Assembly: GCA_021772595.1 (NCBI GenBank)
Contig: JAJFLS010000337.1
Coordinates: 1-8,392 of the forward strand
From: Opitutales bacterium
GTDB lineage: Bacteria > Verrucomicrobiota > Verrucomicrobiia > Opitutales > Opitutaceae
Reading direction: 5' to 3'
DNA length: 8,392 nt
How positions within the stretch are numbered: the first letter of the stretch is position 1; each line of letters opens with the position of its first letter. Shown here one piece after another: positions 1-6,720 of the stretch. Under the pieces are notes generated by a model that had not been told where the DNA came from, did no database searches, and saw only the letters and a list, made by a program, of their open reading frames with translations. The translations under genes were made by a program, and so were the position numbers.

Positions 1-1734
1 GGCGTTGCGGTAATTAATTATTTGGCTTTCAGCATCGGTTAGATGGTATGTATTGCAAAAAACCAATACACGATATTGGGTGAGGTCGACGTGTGGATGG
101 TCATCCAGATGGACTGTATAAAAAACGACCCCACTTCGAAACGCGGCATGGGTCTTGTGGTCGATACGCGTGTTGCTGACGGGATCTGAGTCCTGAAGAC
201 TGGCGGTGTAGTAGAAACTATCTGTGTCATATACAAATAGGACATCGGCCGCGCTTTGGTAGGGCCGCTCCAATGCCCTTTCCTTGAAAAGGGCATTCAT
301 CTGTTCGATTTGCCGCATGACCACGGGATGATCCCAGTTTCCCTGACTGCCAGAAGTCAGATGAGTGTATCCGTCCAGATCGACGCCGGAGATGTTGAAA
401 TCATAAAACCACAATCCCATTCCCTTGGTGTAGGTAAAGGCAGCGTTGCGGCGCACATCCGCCACGCTTTCCTGGACGAACTTTTCGTAGTTTGAGGATT
501 TGGTCAGTGGAACTCTCGGTTCCACATCCATTTCATCCAGCCAGAGTCTCTCGTGCAGTCTCACGGAGGTGATGAGGCTTCGGGAGCGATAGGGATCTCC
601 GAGCTTGATGGATTCCGGACCGTAGGCCTGGGGACCCGAAAGGTAGTCAATCGACTCCGCCTCGAGAATGCGTTGCAATTGCAGGTGCCCGCCAGCGGCT
701 TGTCGCCCGAAGACGGAAAAATAGTAGCCGTAGAAAGTGCCGGCGATTATCGGCCTGGGCCAATTCGCCTTCAATGTATCCGCGAAATGGATAATGTTGT
801 CTGCTACCGTCAGATGCATGCATTCATAGAAATCAATAACATCGCGCTCAGACTCCAGATCGCGGAAAATTCCATCGGTGGCGCGCTTTTCCATGTCCGG
901 TGGCAGGATGGTTTCAAAGGTGATATCCGGATCATTCCATGCCGTGCGAAGAGCCGCTTCCGAGCCGTATTTCTCCTGCGTCCAGCGACTAAATGCCTTG
1001 GCCATCGGCTGACTGTTATCGGGCTCATTGTTGTAGAATCCCCAGTTGTGCCATTCCCCGTAGACACCGTTTGCCACTTGGATACCGGCTAAGGCATTGC
1101 CTTCGGGCGTCTGGGACAGTTCCTTGAGAAAGCGTTCGAATTTCTTCGTCATGGCGCTGCGCCATTTCACTGAAGCCATACTGACGCGGCGGACGGGATT
1201 ATTATCGTGTTCAATAATTCTGAGTAGGCCGTATTTCTGCTCCTCGTAATAGTCGGCATCAGCGTAGACGACCCATTCTTCCGGATACTGGTGGAGCCAC
1301 CACGTTGGAGCCCGAAGGTGTAATCGAAAGATAACAGCCGCCTCCGGACAGACTTCGAGGACACCAGCGATTTGATTGCGCGCCAAGGTGATGTCAAAGC
1401 TGTCTTCGGCCGTCCAGATGTGCTCCATTGAGAGGTCGAGCTGGAATAGGCGAACGCCGCTATCGCAGAAGTTTTTGATATTGTGCTGGGGCAGCTCCTC
1501 CCATGACCAACGGCCGGACGGCACGTCGGTGAGAGAGTGGATCATCGGGTATTGTGGCTCGCCATTAATGACGATCATCGGCCTGCCGTTGATCATCTCG
1601 ACCGAGCTCGAGATAGGAGGTGACTGGCCAGCGTGACCAGCAGAAATGGTGCAAGATGTCAGCATGATGATTCGTATCAAGTGGAGCCAGGCTCCTCTAA
1701 TTGGCGGTGCATCAAAAAGGAATAGGTGAACCAT
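1..1734 (-). CDS. GH42-like glycoside hydrolase, probable lipoprotein (3' end cut by window edge)
   Basis: The reading frame is open from 1734 to the window edge (578 residues visible, C-terminus missing). It reads as an exported clan GH-A glycosidase resembling GH42 beta-galactosidases. The N-terminus has a hydrophobic stretch ending in a lipobox L-T-S-C (Cys28), which suggests a lipoprotein. A barrel domain follows from about residue 45 (NGEPQYPMIHSL). The segment AGIQVANGVYGEWHNWGF carries Glu227, the likely acid/base, and LWLDEMD carries Glu401, a candidate nucleophile. From about residue 496 (ADVLFVYDTDSFYY, then YRVLVFCNTYHLTDAE) it resembles the GH42 middle, trimerisation-like domain. 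Family and catalytic roles are inferred; substrate is unknown. Classic GH42 has Asn-Glu at the acid/base, but here it is Gly-Glu. The start is uncertain: ATG 1734 lacks a clear ribosome site, TTG 1680 follows AGAGGAG by 11 nt, and ATG 1665 would lose the lipoprotein signal. Confidence 0.8.
   Translation of the reverse strand, partial: MVHLFLFDAPPIRGAWLHLIRIIMLTSCTISAGHAGQSPPISSSVEMINGRPMIVINGEPQYPMIHSLTDVPSGRWSWEELPQHNIKNFCDSGVRLFQLDLSMEHIWTAEDSFDITLARNQIAGVLEVCPEAAVIFRLHLRAPTWWLHQYPEEWVVYADADYYEEQKYGLLRIIEHDNNPVRRVSMASVKWRSAMTKKFERFLKELSQTPEGNALAGIQVANGVYGEWHNWGFYNNEPDNSQPMAKAFSRWTQEKYGSEAALRTAWNDPDITFETILPPDMEKRATDGIFRDLESERDVIDFYECMHLTVADNIIHFADTLKANWPRPIIAGTFYGYYFSVFGRQAAGGHLQLQRILEAESIDYLSGPQAYGPESIKLGDPYRSRSLITSVRLHERLWLDEMDVEPRVPLTKSSNYEKFVQESVADVRRNAAFTYTKGMGLWFYDFNISGVDLDGYTHLTSGSQGNWDHPVVMRQIEQMNALFKERALERPYQSAADVLFVYDTDSFYYTASLQDSDPVSNTRIDHKTHAAFRSGVVFYTVHLDDHPHVDLTQYRVLVFCNTYHLTDAESQIINYRNA
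1683..1695. repeat. 13-nt perfect inverted repeat at the 5' end of the glycosidase gene
   Basis: GGAGCC and GGCTCC are separated by one base. On the minus strand one arm overlaps the AGAGGAG sequence that could serve as ribosome site for a TTG start at 1680. The arm sequence also matches the core of the REP palindrome at 7801-7828. A one-base loop cannot fold as drawn, so at most four or five pairs would form in RNA. It may be chance. Confidence 0.3.
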
Positions 1735-1790
1735 AGAGGTCGATGAATTTGCATGCCTATCGAGGAACAGCCAATAGGTTCGTTGTTTTA

Positions 1791-1808
1791 TGGTCAATTA
1801 ATCGACCA
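1791..1808. promoter_or_regulatory. Candidate operator palindrome upstream of the glycosidase gene
   Basis: TGGTCAATTAATCGACCA is an 18-bp inverted repeat with 9-bp arms and a single mismatched pair. It lies 57 bp upstream of ATG 1734 and 25 bp past the dprA stop. TGGTC...GACCA half-sites are of the kind bound by dimeric repressors such as GntR-type proteins, and many glycosidase genes are controlled this way. A minus-strand TTGACC -35-like hexamer lies inside it. As RNA it could also form a hairpin after dprA, but no U-tract follows, so a classical terminator is less likely. Confidence 0.4.
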
Positions 1809-1833
1809 GGCGGCAACTATAGGATCACTTCCA

Positions 1834-2967
1834 CTACCGATACGTCGAGACCGCCTCGAAAGCTCCGTCTAGGCGTTTGGCGATATAGCCTTTTAGTTCA
1901 AGCATCATGAGGGCTGAGGATACTTCGCCCGAGGAGCGGTTTAATAGTCGGCCTACTCGGTCTGCGTCTAGGGACTCGCCGCCGTCGAATAGTTTTAGGA
2001 GAGCCTTGTCTTCTTCGCTGACTTCTTCGATGTCACTGTCGCGGTCGCCTGAATACGCTATATCTAGGCGCGGCATCTGGCTTTCGTACTCTAACTCCGA
2101 AAGGAGATCCTCCACGCTCGAAAGCAGAAGCGCTCCGTCGCGAATCAGCTGGTTGCATCCTCGGCTCCCGCGTTGATCGATCCGACCGGGTATTGCGCAG
2201 ATCAGACGTCCTTGCTCGCCGGCGAATCGAGCTGTGATCATAGAGCCTCCCGAAAGATCCGACTCGACTACGACGATGGCTTGCGACATGCCGCTGACCA
2301 GTCGATTTCTCATCGGGAAGGTTTGCTTGTCCGCCCGACGCCCCAACGGGAATTCCGAGACGACTGCCCCGCGTGTTCCGATTTCTCGATACAAGTCGAT
2401 ATTCTCTGGCGGATATATGATATCGAGCCCGCAGCCCAAGACCGCTACCGTTTTTCCGTTCACCGCATCAAGCGCTCCCTTATGGGCGAGCGTGTCAATT
2501 CCTCGGGCCATGCCACTCGTCACGCAAATACCTCGACTCGCCAAATCCTGGGCCATTTCCCTCGCCACGCCTTGACCATACAAAGTCGTACGTCGACTCC
2601 CCACGATAGAAACGCTCGGCAGTCCGAAATCATATTCCCCCAATACATACATTCCGATCGGCGGATCATGAATCTCTTTGAGAAGATTCGGATAACGAGC
2701 GTCGTCGCGGTCGATGAATGAAAATCCCAAACGATCAGCCTTCTCCTTTTCTCGCTCCAGATCGAATAGCGAATTCCAACGCGTCATCGAATCGATCACT
2801 CGACTCGTCACGCCTTTGATTCGAATCAGTTCGCCCTTCCCCGCATTCAAGGCTGCCACCGGATCACCCTCGAATCGATCAAGCAATCGATTCATCGAGA
2901 CCGGACCCACACCCGGCAAACTATTTAAAACCCAATACGCTTCTTTACGCGTCAACACCTTCCCCAT
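1834..2967 (-). CDS. dprA: DprA (Smf) DNA-processing protein
   Basis: DprA binds incoming single-stranded DNA in the cytoplasm during natural transformation and loads RecA onto it. The 377-residue protein has the full layout. A helix-hairpin-helix-like N-terminus (SLPGVGPVSMNRLL, about 16-29) is followed by the Rossmann-like core: SIVGSRR (120-126), SGMARGID (151-158), VLGCGLD, SEFPLG, FPMRNRLVSG (from 217), SGSMITARFA-like SGGSMITARF, and SRGCNQLIRDGA (from 268). A winged-helix C-terminus spans about 315-377. ATG 2967 is preferred because AAGGTGG ends 6 nt upstream; the GTG at 2973 directly abuts that site. It overlaps the end of nnr by 23 nt, which points to coupled translation, and is the last gene of the block. 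No other competence gene is visible here. Confidence 0.95.
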   Translation of the reverse strand: MGKVLTRKEAYWVLNSLPGVGPVSMNRLLDRFEGDPVAALNAGKGELIRIKGVTSRVIDSMTRWNSLFDLEREKEKADRLGFSFIDRDDARYPNLLKEIHDPPIGMYVLGEYDFGLPSVSIVGSRRTTLYGQGVAREMAQDLASRGICVTSGMARGIDTLAHKGALDAVNGKTVAVLGCGLDIIYPPENIDLYREIGTRGAVVSEFPLGRRADKQTFPMRNRLVSGMSQAIVVVESDLSGGSMITARFAGEQGRLICAIPGRIDQRGSRGCNQLIRDGALLLSSVEDLLSELEYESQMPRLDIAYSGDRDSDIEEVSEEDKALLKLFDGGESLDADRVGRLLNRSSGEVSSALMMLELKGYIAKRLDGAFEAVSTYR

Positions 2968-4579
2968 AACCACCCACCTTTAATGCTTCTGAATAATAGT
3001 CCAACAAATCAGTCGTCCGAAGTGCTACCTGCCCTTTTCGCACCGCCAAAACATCCGCCGCCTTCCCGTGCCAATACACCGACTGGCAGGCTACTTCCAA
3101 TGGATTGCTAGGCGACTGGGCCAGCAAACCCGCTGCCATTCCCGCCAACAGATCCCCGCTTCCACCACGGGACAAAACAGAGTTCCCAGTCGTATTCATA
3201 AAAACATGATCTCCCGCAGCTACGCGTGTATTAGGACCCTTCAACACAACCACTCCCGAGCGTTCACAAGAAAAGTGCCGCAAGGCCGCCTCCAGGTCAT
3301 CATCGGTTGAATCCAATCTCGCGATCCGGCGAAACTCGCCTAGATGCGGCGTGGCGATAAAGGGGACTTCGAGCGCAGCCAAAACTTCCCGACGAAGCGC
3401 ATCGGCATCGATCACCACCGGAGCCGTTGATTGTCGAATCGCTTCCACGAGCATCTCGATCGTCTCGCGCTCGCTCCCGACGCCCGGCCCGACGAGCAGC
3501 GCGGTCGCCTTGGATTGAATAGAACGCAGCAGATAGAGTCCCTCCAGCGCCAAACCTCCATCAGGCGTTTCCGGCCAGGGAATCCACATCGCCTCGGGCA
3601 ACTGAACCGCCAATTGAGCAACCACGCATTCAGGAGCGCAAACCGTCACCAGCCCCACGCCGCTCTGCAGCGCCGAACGGACGCTCATCATCAGTGCCCC
3701 CGGCATGCCGCGCGAACCCGCAATGATCAGCAAGCTCCCATAGCTTCGTTTATCGGTGTGAGCCGGACGCCGCGCGCGAAGCGGATCCAGAATCGAATCT
3801 ACAATCACGCGTTCACCCGAGCTCGGATTCTCATCGAAAAATCCGACATCCAAGTATCGGATACAACCGATAGCGTCCTCGTAAGCCCGAGCCAAAAGCG
3901 GTTGCTTAAAAACGCCGGTGGCGAAGGTCACGTCGGCCTGGAACGCCAGATCGTCCGACTCGGTTCCGATTCCACTGGGCAAATCGACGGCCACACGCAA
4001 CCGAATTCCCGACGCATCATTGACTCGCTCGATCAAGCCTCGGGCCGCGCCTCGAAGCGGCGGCTTGAACTGCATCCCCAGAAGACCGTCCAGACAGATG
4101 TCGAAGGTCTGCGATTGCAGCGCCTGCTCGATTTCCGAAAGCCACGACTGCTCGCCGTTCGCTCGGCAGCAGACGACCGTAAGAGTGTCGTCATCCAGCC
4201 GTTTTTGCAAAAGATCGAACGCCTTTTTGGTATTCAGTTTCAGCTCAGTCAACGGCGCGGCGATTGCGAGGAATACTTCTCCGACCGCTCCGCAGTTCGC
4301 CATTTCATCGATGGCCAGTAGGGCATCTCCGCCGTTGTGGCCCTTCCCCACCATCGCGAAAACTGAAAGCTTCTCGGGAGCGTACCGAGTAAATCGATAC
4401 TCATTCAGGATACCTCTCCCCAGCAATTGGCCCACGGATTGCATCGCTTCCCAAATCTTGGAGTCCGAATCCAGCAATCCGCGCTCGAATTCGGCTGCGT
4501 CTTCGCAACTCATTATCGGATGCGACGCAGATAAGGCCGAGCGGCCCTCCGTCCATTGCCCTAGTCCTTCTCCAATCAT
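2945..4579 (-). CDS. nnr: Bifunctional NAD(P)H-hydrate epimerase / ADP-dependent NAD(P)H-hydrate dehydratase
   Basis: This enzyme repairs hydrated NADH and NADPH: the N-terminal half interconverts the R and S epimers, and the C-terminal half dehydrates the S form using ADP. The 544 residues cover both domains, as in E. coli YjeF. The epimerase part (about 20-260) has VGKGHNGGDALLA (77-89), CLDGLLG with Asp164, and VAVDLPSG (196-203). The ribokinase-like dehydratase part (about 270-535) has KRSYGSLLIIAGSRGMPGA, LLVGPGVG (361-368), VIDADAL (389-395), ATPHLGEF (409-416), VLKGPNT (445-451) and NTTGNSVLSRGGSGDLLAG, where Asp476 is the expected catalytic residue. The usual GNNGGD motif reads GHNGGD here. 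The ATG overlaps the acpS stop as ATGA, so translation is probably coupled. An internal ATG (Met23) is less likely because it would trim the start of the domain. Confidence 0.95.
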   Translation of the reverse strand: MIGEGLGQWTEGRSALSASHPIMSCEDAAEFERGLLDSDSKIWEAMQSVGQLLGRGILNEYRFTRYAPEKLSVFAMVGKGHNGGDALLAIDEMANCGAVGEVFLAIAAPLTELKLNTKKAFDLLQKRLDDDTLTVVCCRANGEQSWLSEIEQALQSQTFDICLDGLLGMQFKPPLRGAARGLIERVNDASGIRLRVAVDLPSGIGTESDDLAFQADVTFATGVFKQPLLARAYEDAIGCIRYLDVGFFDENPSSGERVIVDSILDPLRARRPAHTDKRSYGSLLIIAGSRGMPGALMMSVRSALQSGVGLVTVCAPECVVAQLAVQLPEAMWIPWPETPDGGLALEGLYLLRSIQSKATALLVGPGVGSERETIEMLVEAIRQSTAPVVIDADALRREVLAALEVPFIATPHLGEFRRIARLDSTDDDLEAALRHFSCERSGVVVLKGPNTRVAAGDHVFMNTTGNSVLSRGGSGDLLAGMAAGLLAQSPSNPLEVACQSVYWHGKAADVLAVRKGQVALRTTDLLDYYSEALKVGGYGEGVDA

Positions 4580-4995
4580 GTTTCTCTGCCTATCAGTGTC
4601 GCAAATGCAATCGCAGTATCGTCAGTGTGGGAAAGGCTGATGGCGACGCGAGCGACTCCCAGCGATTCCATGAAACGCGTTCCTTTTTCATCGAGTTCGA
4701 TTTCCGGCTGTCCCCGATCTCCCACTACGACGCCGATCGACGTCCAATTGAAATGCTCGCCGATCCCGGTCGTGAAGGCTTTCGAAACCGCTTCTTTCGC
4801 CGCGAATCGAGCCGCCAAATGCGTGTCGGGAAACTTCATCCGCATACAATACTCTTGCTCGGCTTGCGTATAAACTCTCTGGATAAATCTGTCGCCCTGG
4901 CGCTCTCGCATTTTCCGGATGCGATCGACATCGACGATATCGACGCCCACGCTTATCAGCGGACCGGAAGTGGGCAAATCGATATCAAGAGTCAT
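4576..4995 (-). CDS. acpS: Holo-[acyl-carrier-protein] synthase
   Basis: AcpS transfers 4'-phosphopantetheine from coenzyme A to a serine of apo-ACP, which switches on fatty acid synthesis. The 139-residue length is slightly above the family's usual size of about 120-130; the extra is a 13-residue N-terminal lead-in. Signature motifs are VGVDIVDVDRI (16-26), with Mg-binding Asp19, and RFAAKEAVSKAFTTGIG (63-79), with Glu68 as the second metal ligand. GQPEIELDEKG and the closing AISLSHTDDTAIAFA (118-132) complete the fold. It starts 18 nt after pdxJ and its stop overlaps the nnr start by 4 nt. A GAGG lies only 1 nt before the ATG, which is too close for an ideal ribosome site, so translation may depend on ribosomes arriving from pdxJ. 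The pdxJ-acpS neighbourhood is common in bacteria. Confidence 0.95.
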   Translation of the reverse strand: MTLDIDLPTSGPLISVGVDIVDVDRIRKMRERQGDRFIQRVYTQAEQEYCMRMKFPDTHLAARFAAKEAVSKAFTTGIGEHFNWTSIGVVVGDRGQPEIELDEKGTRFMESLGVARVAISLSHTDDTAIAFATLIGRET

Positions 4996-5013
4996 GCCTC
5001 ACAGTCCAAAAGA

Positions 5014-5769
5014 TCAGCCCCCATTTATCAAGGCTTTCATCTCCCGCACCGCTTCCTCGATCCCGTAGAACACGGATCGGCTAATGATGCTGTGCCCGAT
5101 ATTCAGCTCGTGCAGATGCGGAAGCGTGCGAACTTCCGCGATATTCACGTAATTGATGCCGTGCCCCGCGTTCACGATGAGATCCAGTCCATGCGCCTGC
5201 TCGGCTCCCTTGACCAAACGCTCGAATTCCGCGGCCCGGCCCGACCCGTGGTAAGCGTTCGCGTAGGCTCCGGTGTGCAATTCAATGCAAGGAGCATTGA
5301 CGGCAGCGGAGGCCGCGATCTGCTCCGAGTCCGGATCGATGAATAGGCTCGTGACGATTCCCGCAGCGGTCGCCGCTTCCACGATCGATTTGACGCGATC
5401 GAAATTCCCCACGACGTCCAGGCCGCCCTCGGTCGTCACTTCCTCCCGGTTTTCCGGAACGACGCAGATCGACTCAGGCTTAATCTCCAGCGCGAACGCC
5501 AGCATGTCCTTGGTTGCGGCCATCTCCATGTTGAGGCGCGTTTGAATCCGTTCGCGCAGCCGCCTGACGTCTTCCCTCTGGATATGGCGCTGATCCTCGC
5601 GCGGGTGGACGGTGATCCCGTCCCCACCGGCCTTCTCCGAGAGCAAGGCCAATGCTGTTGGGTCCGGCTCGACCATCGGATCGTCAAGACCGACCTCGCG
5701 GTACCGAGCCTGGCGGAGCGTCGCGAAGTGATCGATGTTGACGCCCAGGAGAATGTTTGCGTTAGACAT
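5014..5769 (-). CDS. pdxJ: Pyridoxine 5'-phosphate synthase
   Basis: PdxJ condenses 1-deoxyxylulose 5-phosphate with 3-amino-2-oxopropyl phosphate to make pyridoxine 5'-phosphate, the last ring-forming step of the DXP-dependent vitamin B6 pathway. The 251-residue protein is full length. It shows LGVNIDHFATLRQAR (8-22), GGDGITVHPREDQRHIQ (48-64) with catalytic His55, RLNMEMAAT with Glu82, VPENREEVTTEGGLDV (104-119), SLFIDPDSEQI (141-151), IELHTGAYA (162-170), NAGHGINY (200-207) with His203, and ELNIGHSIISR near the end. By position these match the E. coli catalytic His45, Glu72 and His193. It is the first gene of the minus-strand block and is divergent from the VC0807-family gene. No clear ribosome site precedes the ATG. 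Confidence 0.96.
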   Translation of the reverse strand: MSNANILLGVNIDHFATLRQARYREVGLDDPMVEPDPTALALLSEKAGGDGITVHPREDQRHIQREDVRRLRERIQTRLNMEMAATKDMLAFALEIKPESICVVPENREEVTTEGGLDVVGNFDRVKSIVEAATAAGIVTSLFIDPDSEQIAASAAVNAPCIELHTGAYANAYHGSGRAAEFERLVKGAEQAHGLDLIVNAGHGINYVNIAEVRTLPHLHELNIGHSIISRSVFYGIEEAVREMKALINGG

Positions 5770-5850
5770 AGAAGATGCGTGTCGGGTTTCTGCTTGAAAT
5801 TCAGAAAACTGATTGCCCTAACGATAGATGACAATCAAAGAAAATCTCGT
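5770..5850. promoter_or_regulatory. Divergent intergenic region, presumed promoters for pdxJ block and VC0807-family gene
   Basis: These 81 bases separate two divergently read genes, so promoters for both directions are expected here or just inside the neighbouring coding regions. A plus-strand TTGAAA at 5794-5799 resembles a -35 box, but the sequence 17 to 19 nt further on (CCTAAC, TAACGA) is a poor -10. I find no convincing hexamer pair for the minus strand. The call rests mainly on gene arrangement. Confidence 0.4.
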
Positions 5851-5854
5851 ATGA
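5828..5854 (+). CDS. Possible 8-codon leader peptide overlapping the next start
   Basis: An ATG at 5828 opens a tiny frame encoding MTIKENLV. Its TGA stop (5852-5854) overlaps the ATG at 5851 of the membrane protein gene in an ATGA arrangement. Such stop-start overlaps allow a terminating ribosome to restart on the downstream gene. Neither start has a clear Shine-Dalgarno sequence. It may be chance, as frames this short are frequent. Confidence 0.2.
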   Translation: MTIKENLV

Positions 5855-6579
5855 CCCAGTCGAAGCCAAAGCAGGAAAATCTGCTCCTCAACATAATCTG
5901 CAATGTCGCGGCGCCGAGCATCACGTTTTCGAAATTCGACGACCTCTTGGCGAAAATCGGGATGGAAGGCGCGCTCACGCCGACGCAAATACTTCTAATC
6001 GCGATTTCGATGCCGATCGCGTATGGCATATACGACTACATCCGACGAAACACCATCAATTTCCTTTCCATACTCGGATTCGCCAACGTCGGATTGACCG
6101 GGGTGATCGGAATACTCGAACTCGACGGAATTTGGGTTGCGGTAAAGGAAGCGTCGCTTCCGGCGGTTTTCGCGATTATCGTCCTTGTCAGCGCGAAAAC
6201 CAAAAACCCTCTGATACGCACGATTTTCTATAATCCCTCTGTAATCGACGTCGGCAAAATCGACACGATCATCGACGAGAGAAACGAGCGAAAATCGTTT
6301 GAGCAGCTGTTCGGCCTGGCGACTTTGTTATTTGTCGCTTCGTCCATTTTCAGCGTTGTGATGAATTTCGTCCTCGCGCGAATGATTGTCACCAGCGTCG
6401 GCGGAACTGAGGAGTTCAACGACCAAATGGGCCGCATGACCTGGATCGCCTACATCGTCATCGTCATTCCCGGAATGGCCATTTCAATCGTCGCGATGTG
6501 GAAGCTCTACGCCGGAATCATGAAGCTGACCGGCCTCAAGTTCGAAGAGTTGATCCACGCGGAGCACGTGAAAGAGTAG
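5851..6579 (+). CDS. VC0807-family integral membrane protein
   Basis: The 242-residue protein matches my memory of the VC0807 family, whose function is not established. Characteristic stretches are QENLLLNIICNVAAPSITFSK at the N-terminus, MPIAYGIYDYIRRNTINFLSI (54-74), LDGIWVAVKEASLPAVF (91-107), SAKTKNPLIRTIFYNP (114-129) and the late FNDQMGRMT segment. Hydrophobic segments at about 11-27, 45-63, 70-90, 101-115, 153-176 and 198-218 suggest five or six membrane spans, with a charged loop (about 133-151) between. The frame stays open upstream to 5542, but that part runs antisense through pdxJ and lacks the family signature, so ATG 5851 is chosen. No strong ribosome site is visible. It stands alone, convergent with the phosphoesterase gene, so context does not indicate a role. 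Confidence 0.8.
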   Translation: MTQSKPKQENLLLNIICNVAAPSITFSKFDDLLAKIGMEGALTPTQILLIAISMPIAYGIYDYIRRNTINFLSILGFANVGLTGVIGILELDGIWVAVKEASLPAVFAIIVLVSAKTKNPLIRTIFYNPSVIDVGKIDTIIDERNERKSFEQLFGLATLLFVASSIFSVVMNFVLARMIVTSVGGTEEFNDQMGRMTWIAYIVIVIPGMAISIVAMWKLYAGIMKLTGLKFEELIHAEHVKE

Positions 6580-6612
6580 TCAGGACTTTTGATACCCGTA
6601 GCTAGTTCAAAA

Positions 6613-6685
6613 GGTAGGGCTGCTTATCCCTGAGCAGCCGAATGATGAAGTTTGTTGCGGCTGCCTAGGGATAGGCAGCCCTACC
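6613..6685. repeat. REPIN: inverted pair of GTAG-headed REP units
   Basis: The left unit (6613-6639) reads GGTAGGGCTGC then TTATCCCTGAGCAGCCG, and has an imperfect 9-bp stem (GGCTGCTTA against TGAGCAGCC). The right unit (6659-6685), on the opposite strand, has a perfect 9-bp stem (GGCTGCCTA, loop GGGA, TAGGCAGCC) and ends in CTACC. The GTAG heads face outward and a 19-nt spacer separates the units. Known REP elements have a GTAG or GTGG head followed by a short palindrome and spread as inverted doublets (REPINs) with the help of RAYT (TnpA-REP) transposases. The position between the 3' ends of convergent genes is typical. It could also act as a bidirectional terminator or mRNA stabiliser. Confidence 0.75.
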
Positions 6686-6720
6686 ATTGACTAATGAGAT
6701 CGCAACAAACCTCCTACCTT

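Noticed and set aside
553..1092. 179-codon plus-strand frame inside the glycosidase region
   Set aside because: It is antisense to a continuous minus-strand frame with clear glycosidase motifs and itself has no recognisable motif.
1..1734. Glycosidase as a frameshifted pseudogene, suggested by short broken frames
   Set aside because: Reading the minus strand by hand from 1734 to 1 gives one uninterrupted frame; it looks broken only because its stop lies outside the window.
1834..2967. DprA as part of a defence or toxin island
   Set aside because: It has the standard DprA layout including the C-terminal winged helix and lies in a housekeeping block with no nuclease, toxin or phage gene nearby.
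3431..4640. Long plus-strand frames (240 and 296 codons) opposite nnr
   Set aside because: Composition is Arg/Ser/Gln-rich with no fold signature; they mirror the strongly supported nnr and acpS genes.
5542..5850. 103-codon upstream extension of the VC0807-family gene
   Set aside because: It runs antisense through pdxJ, and family similarity begins only after ATG 5851.
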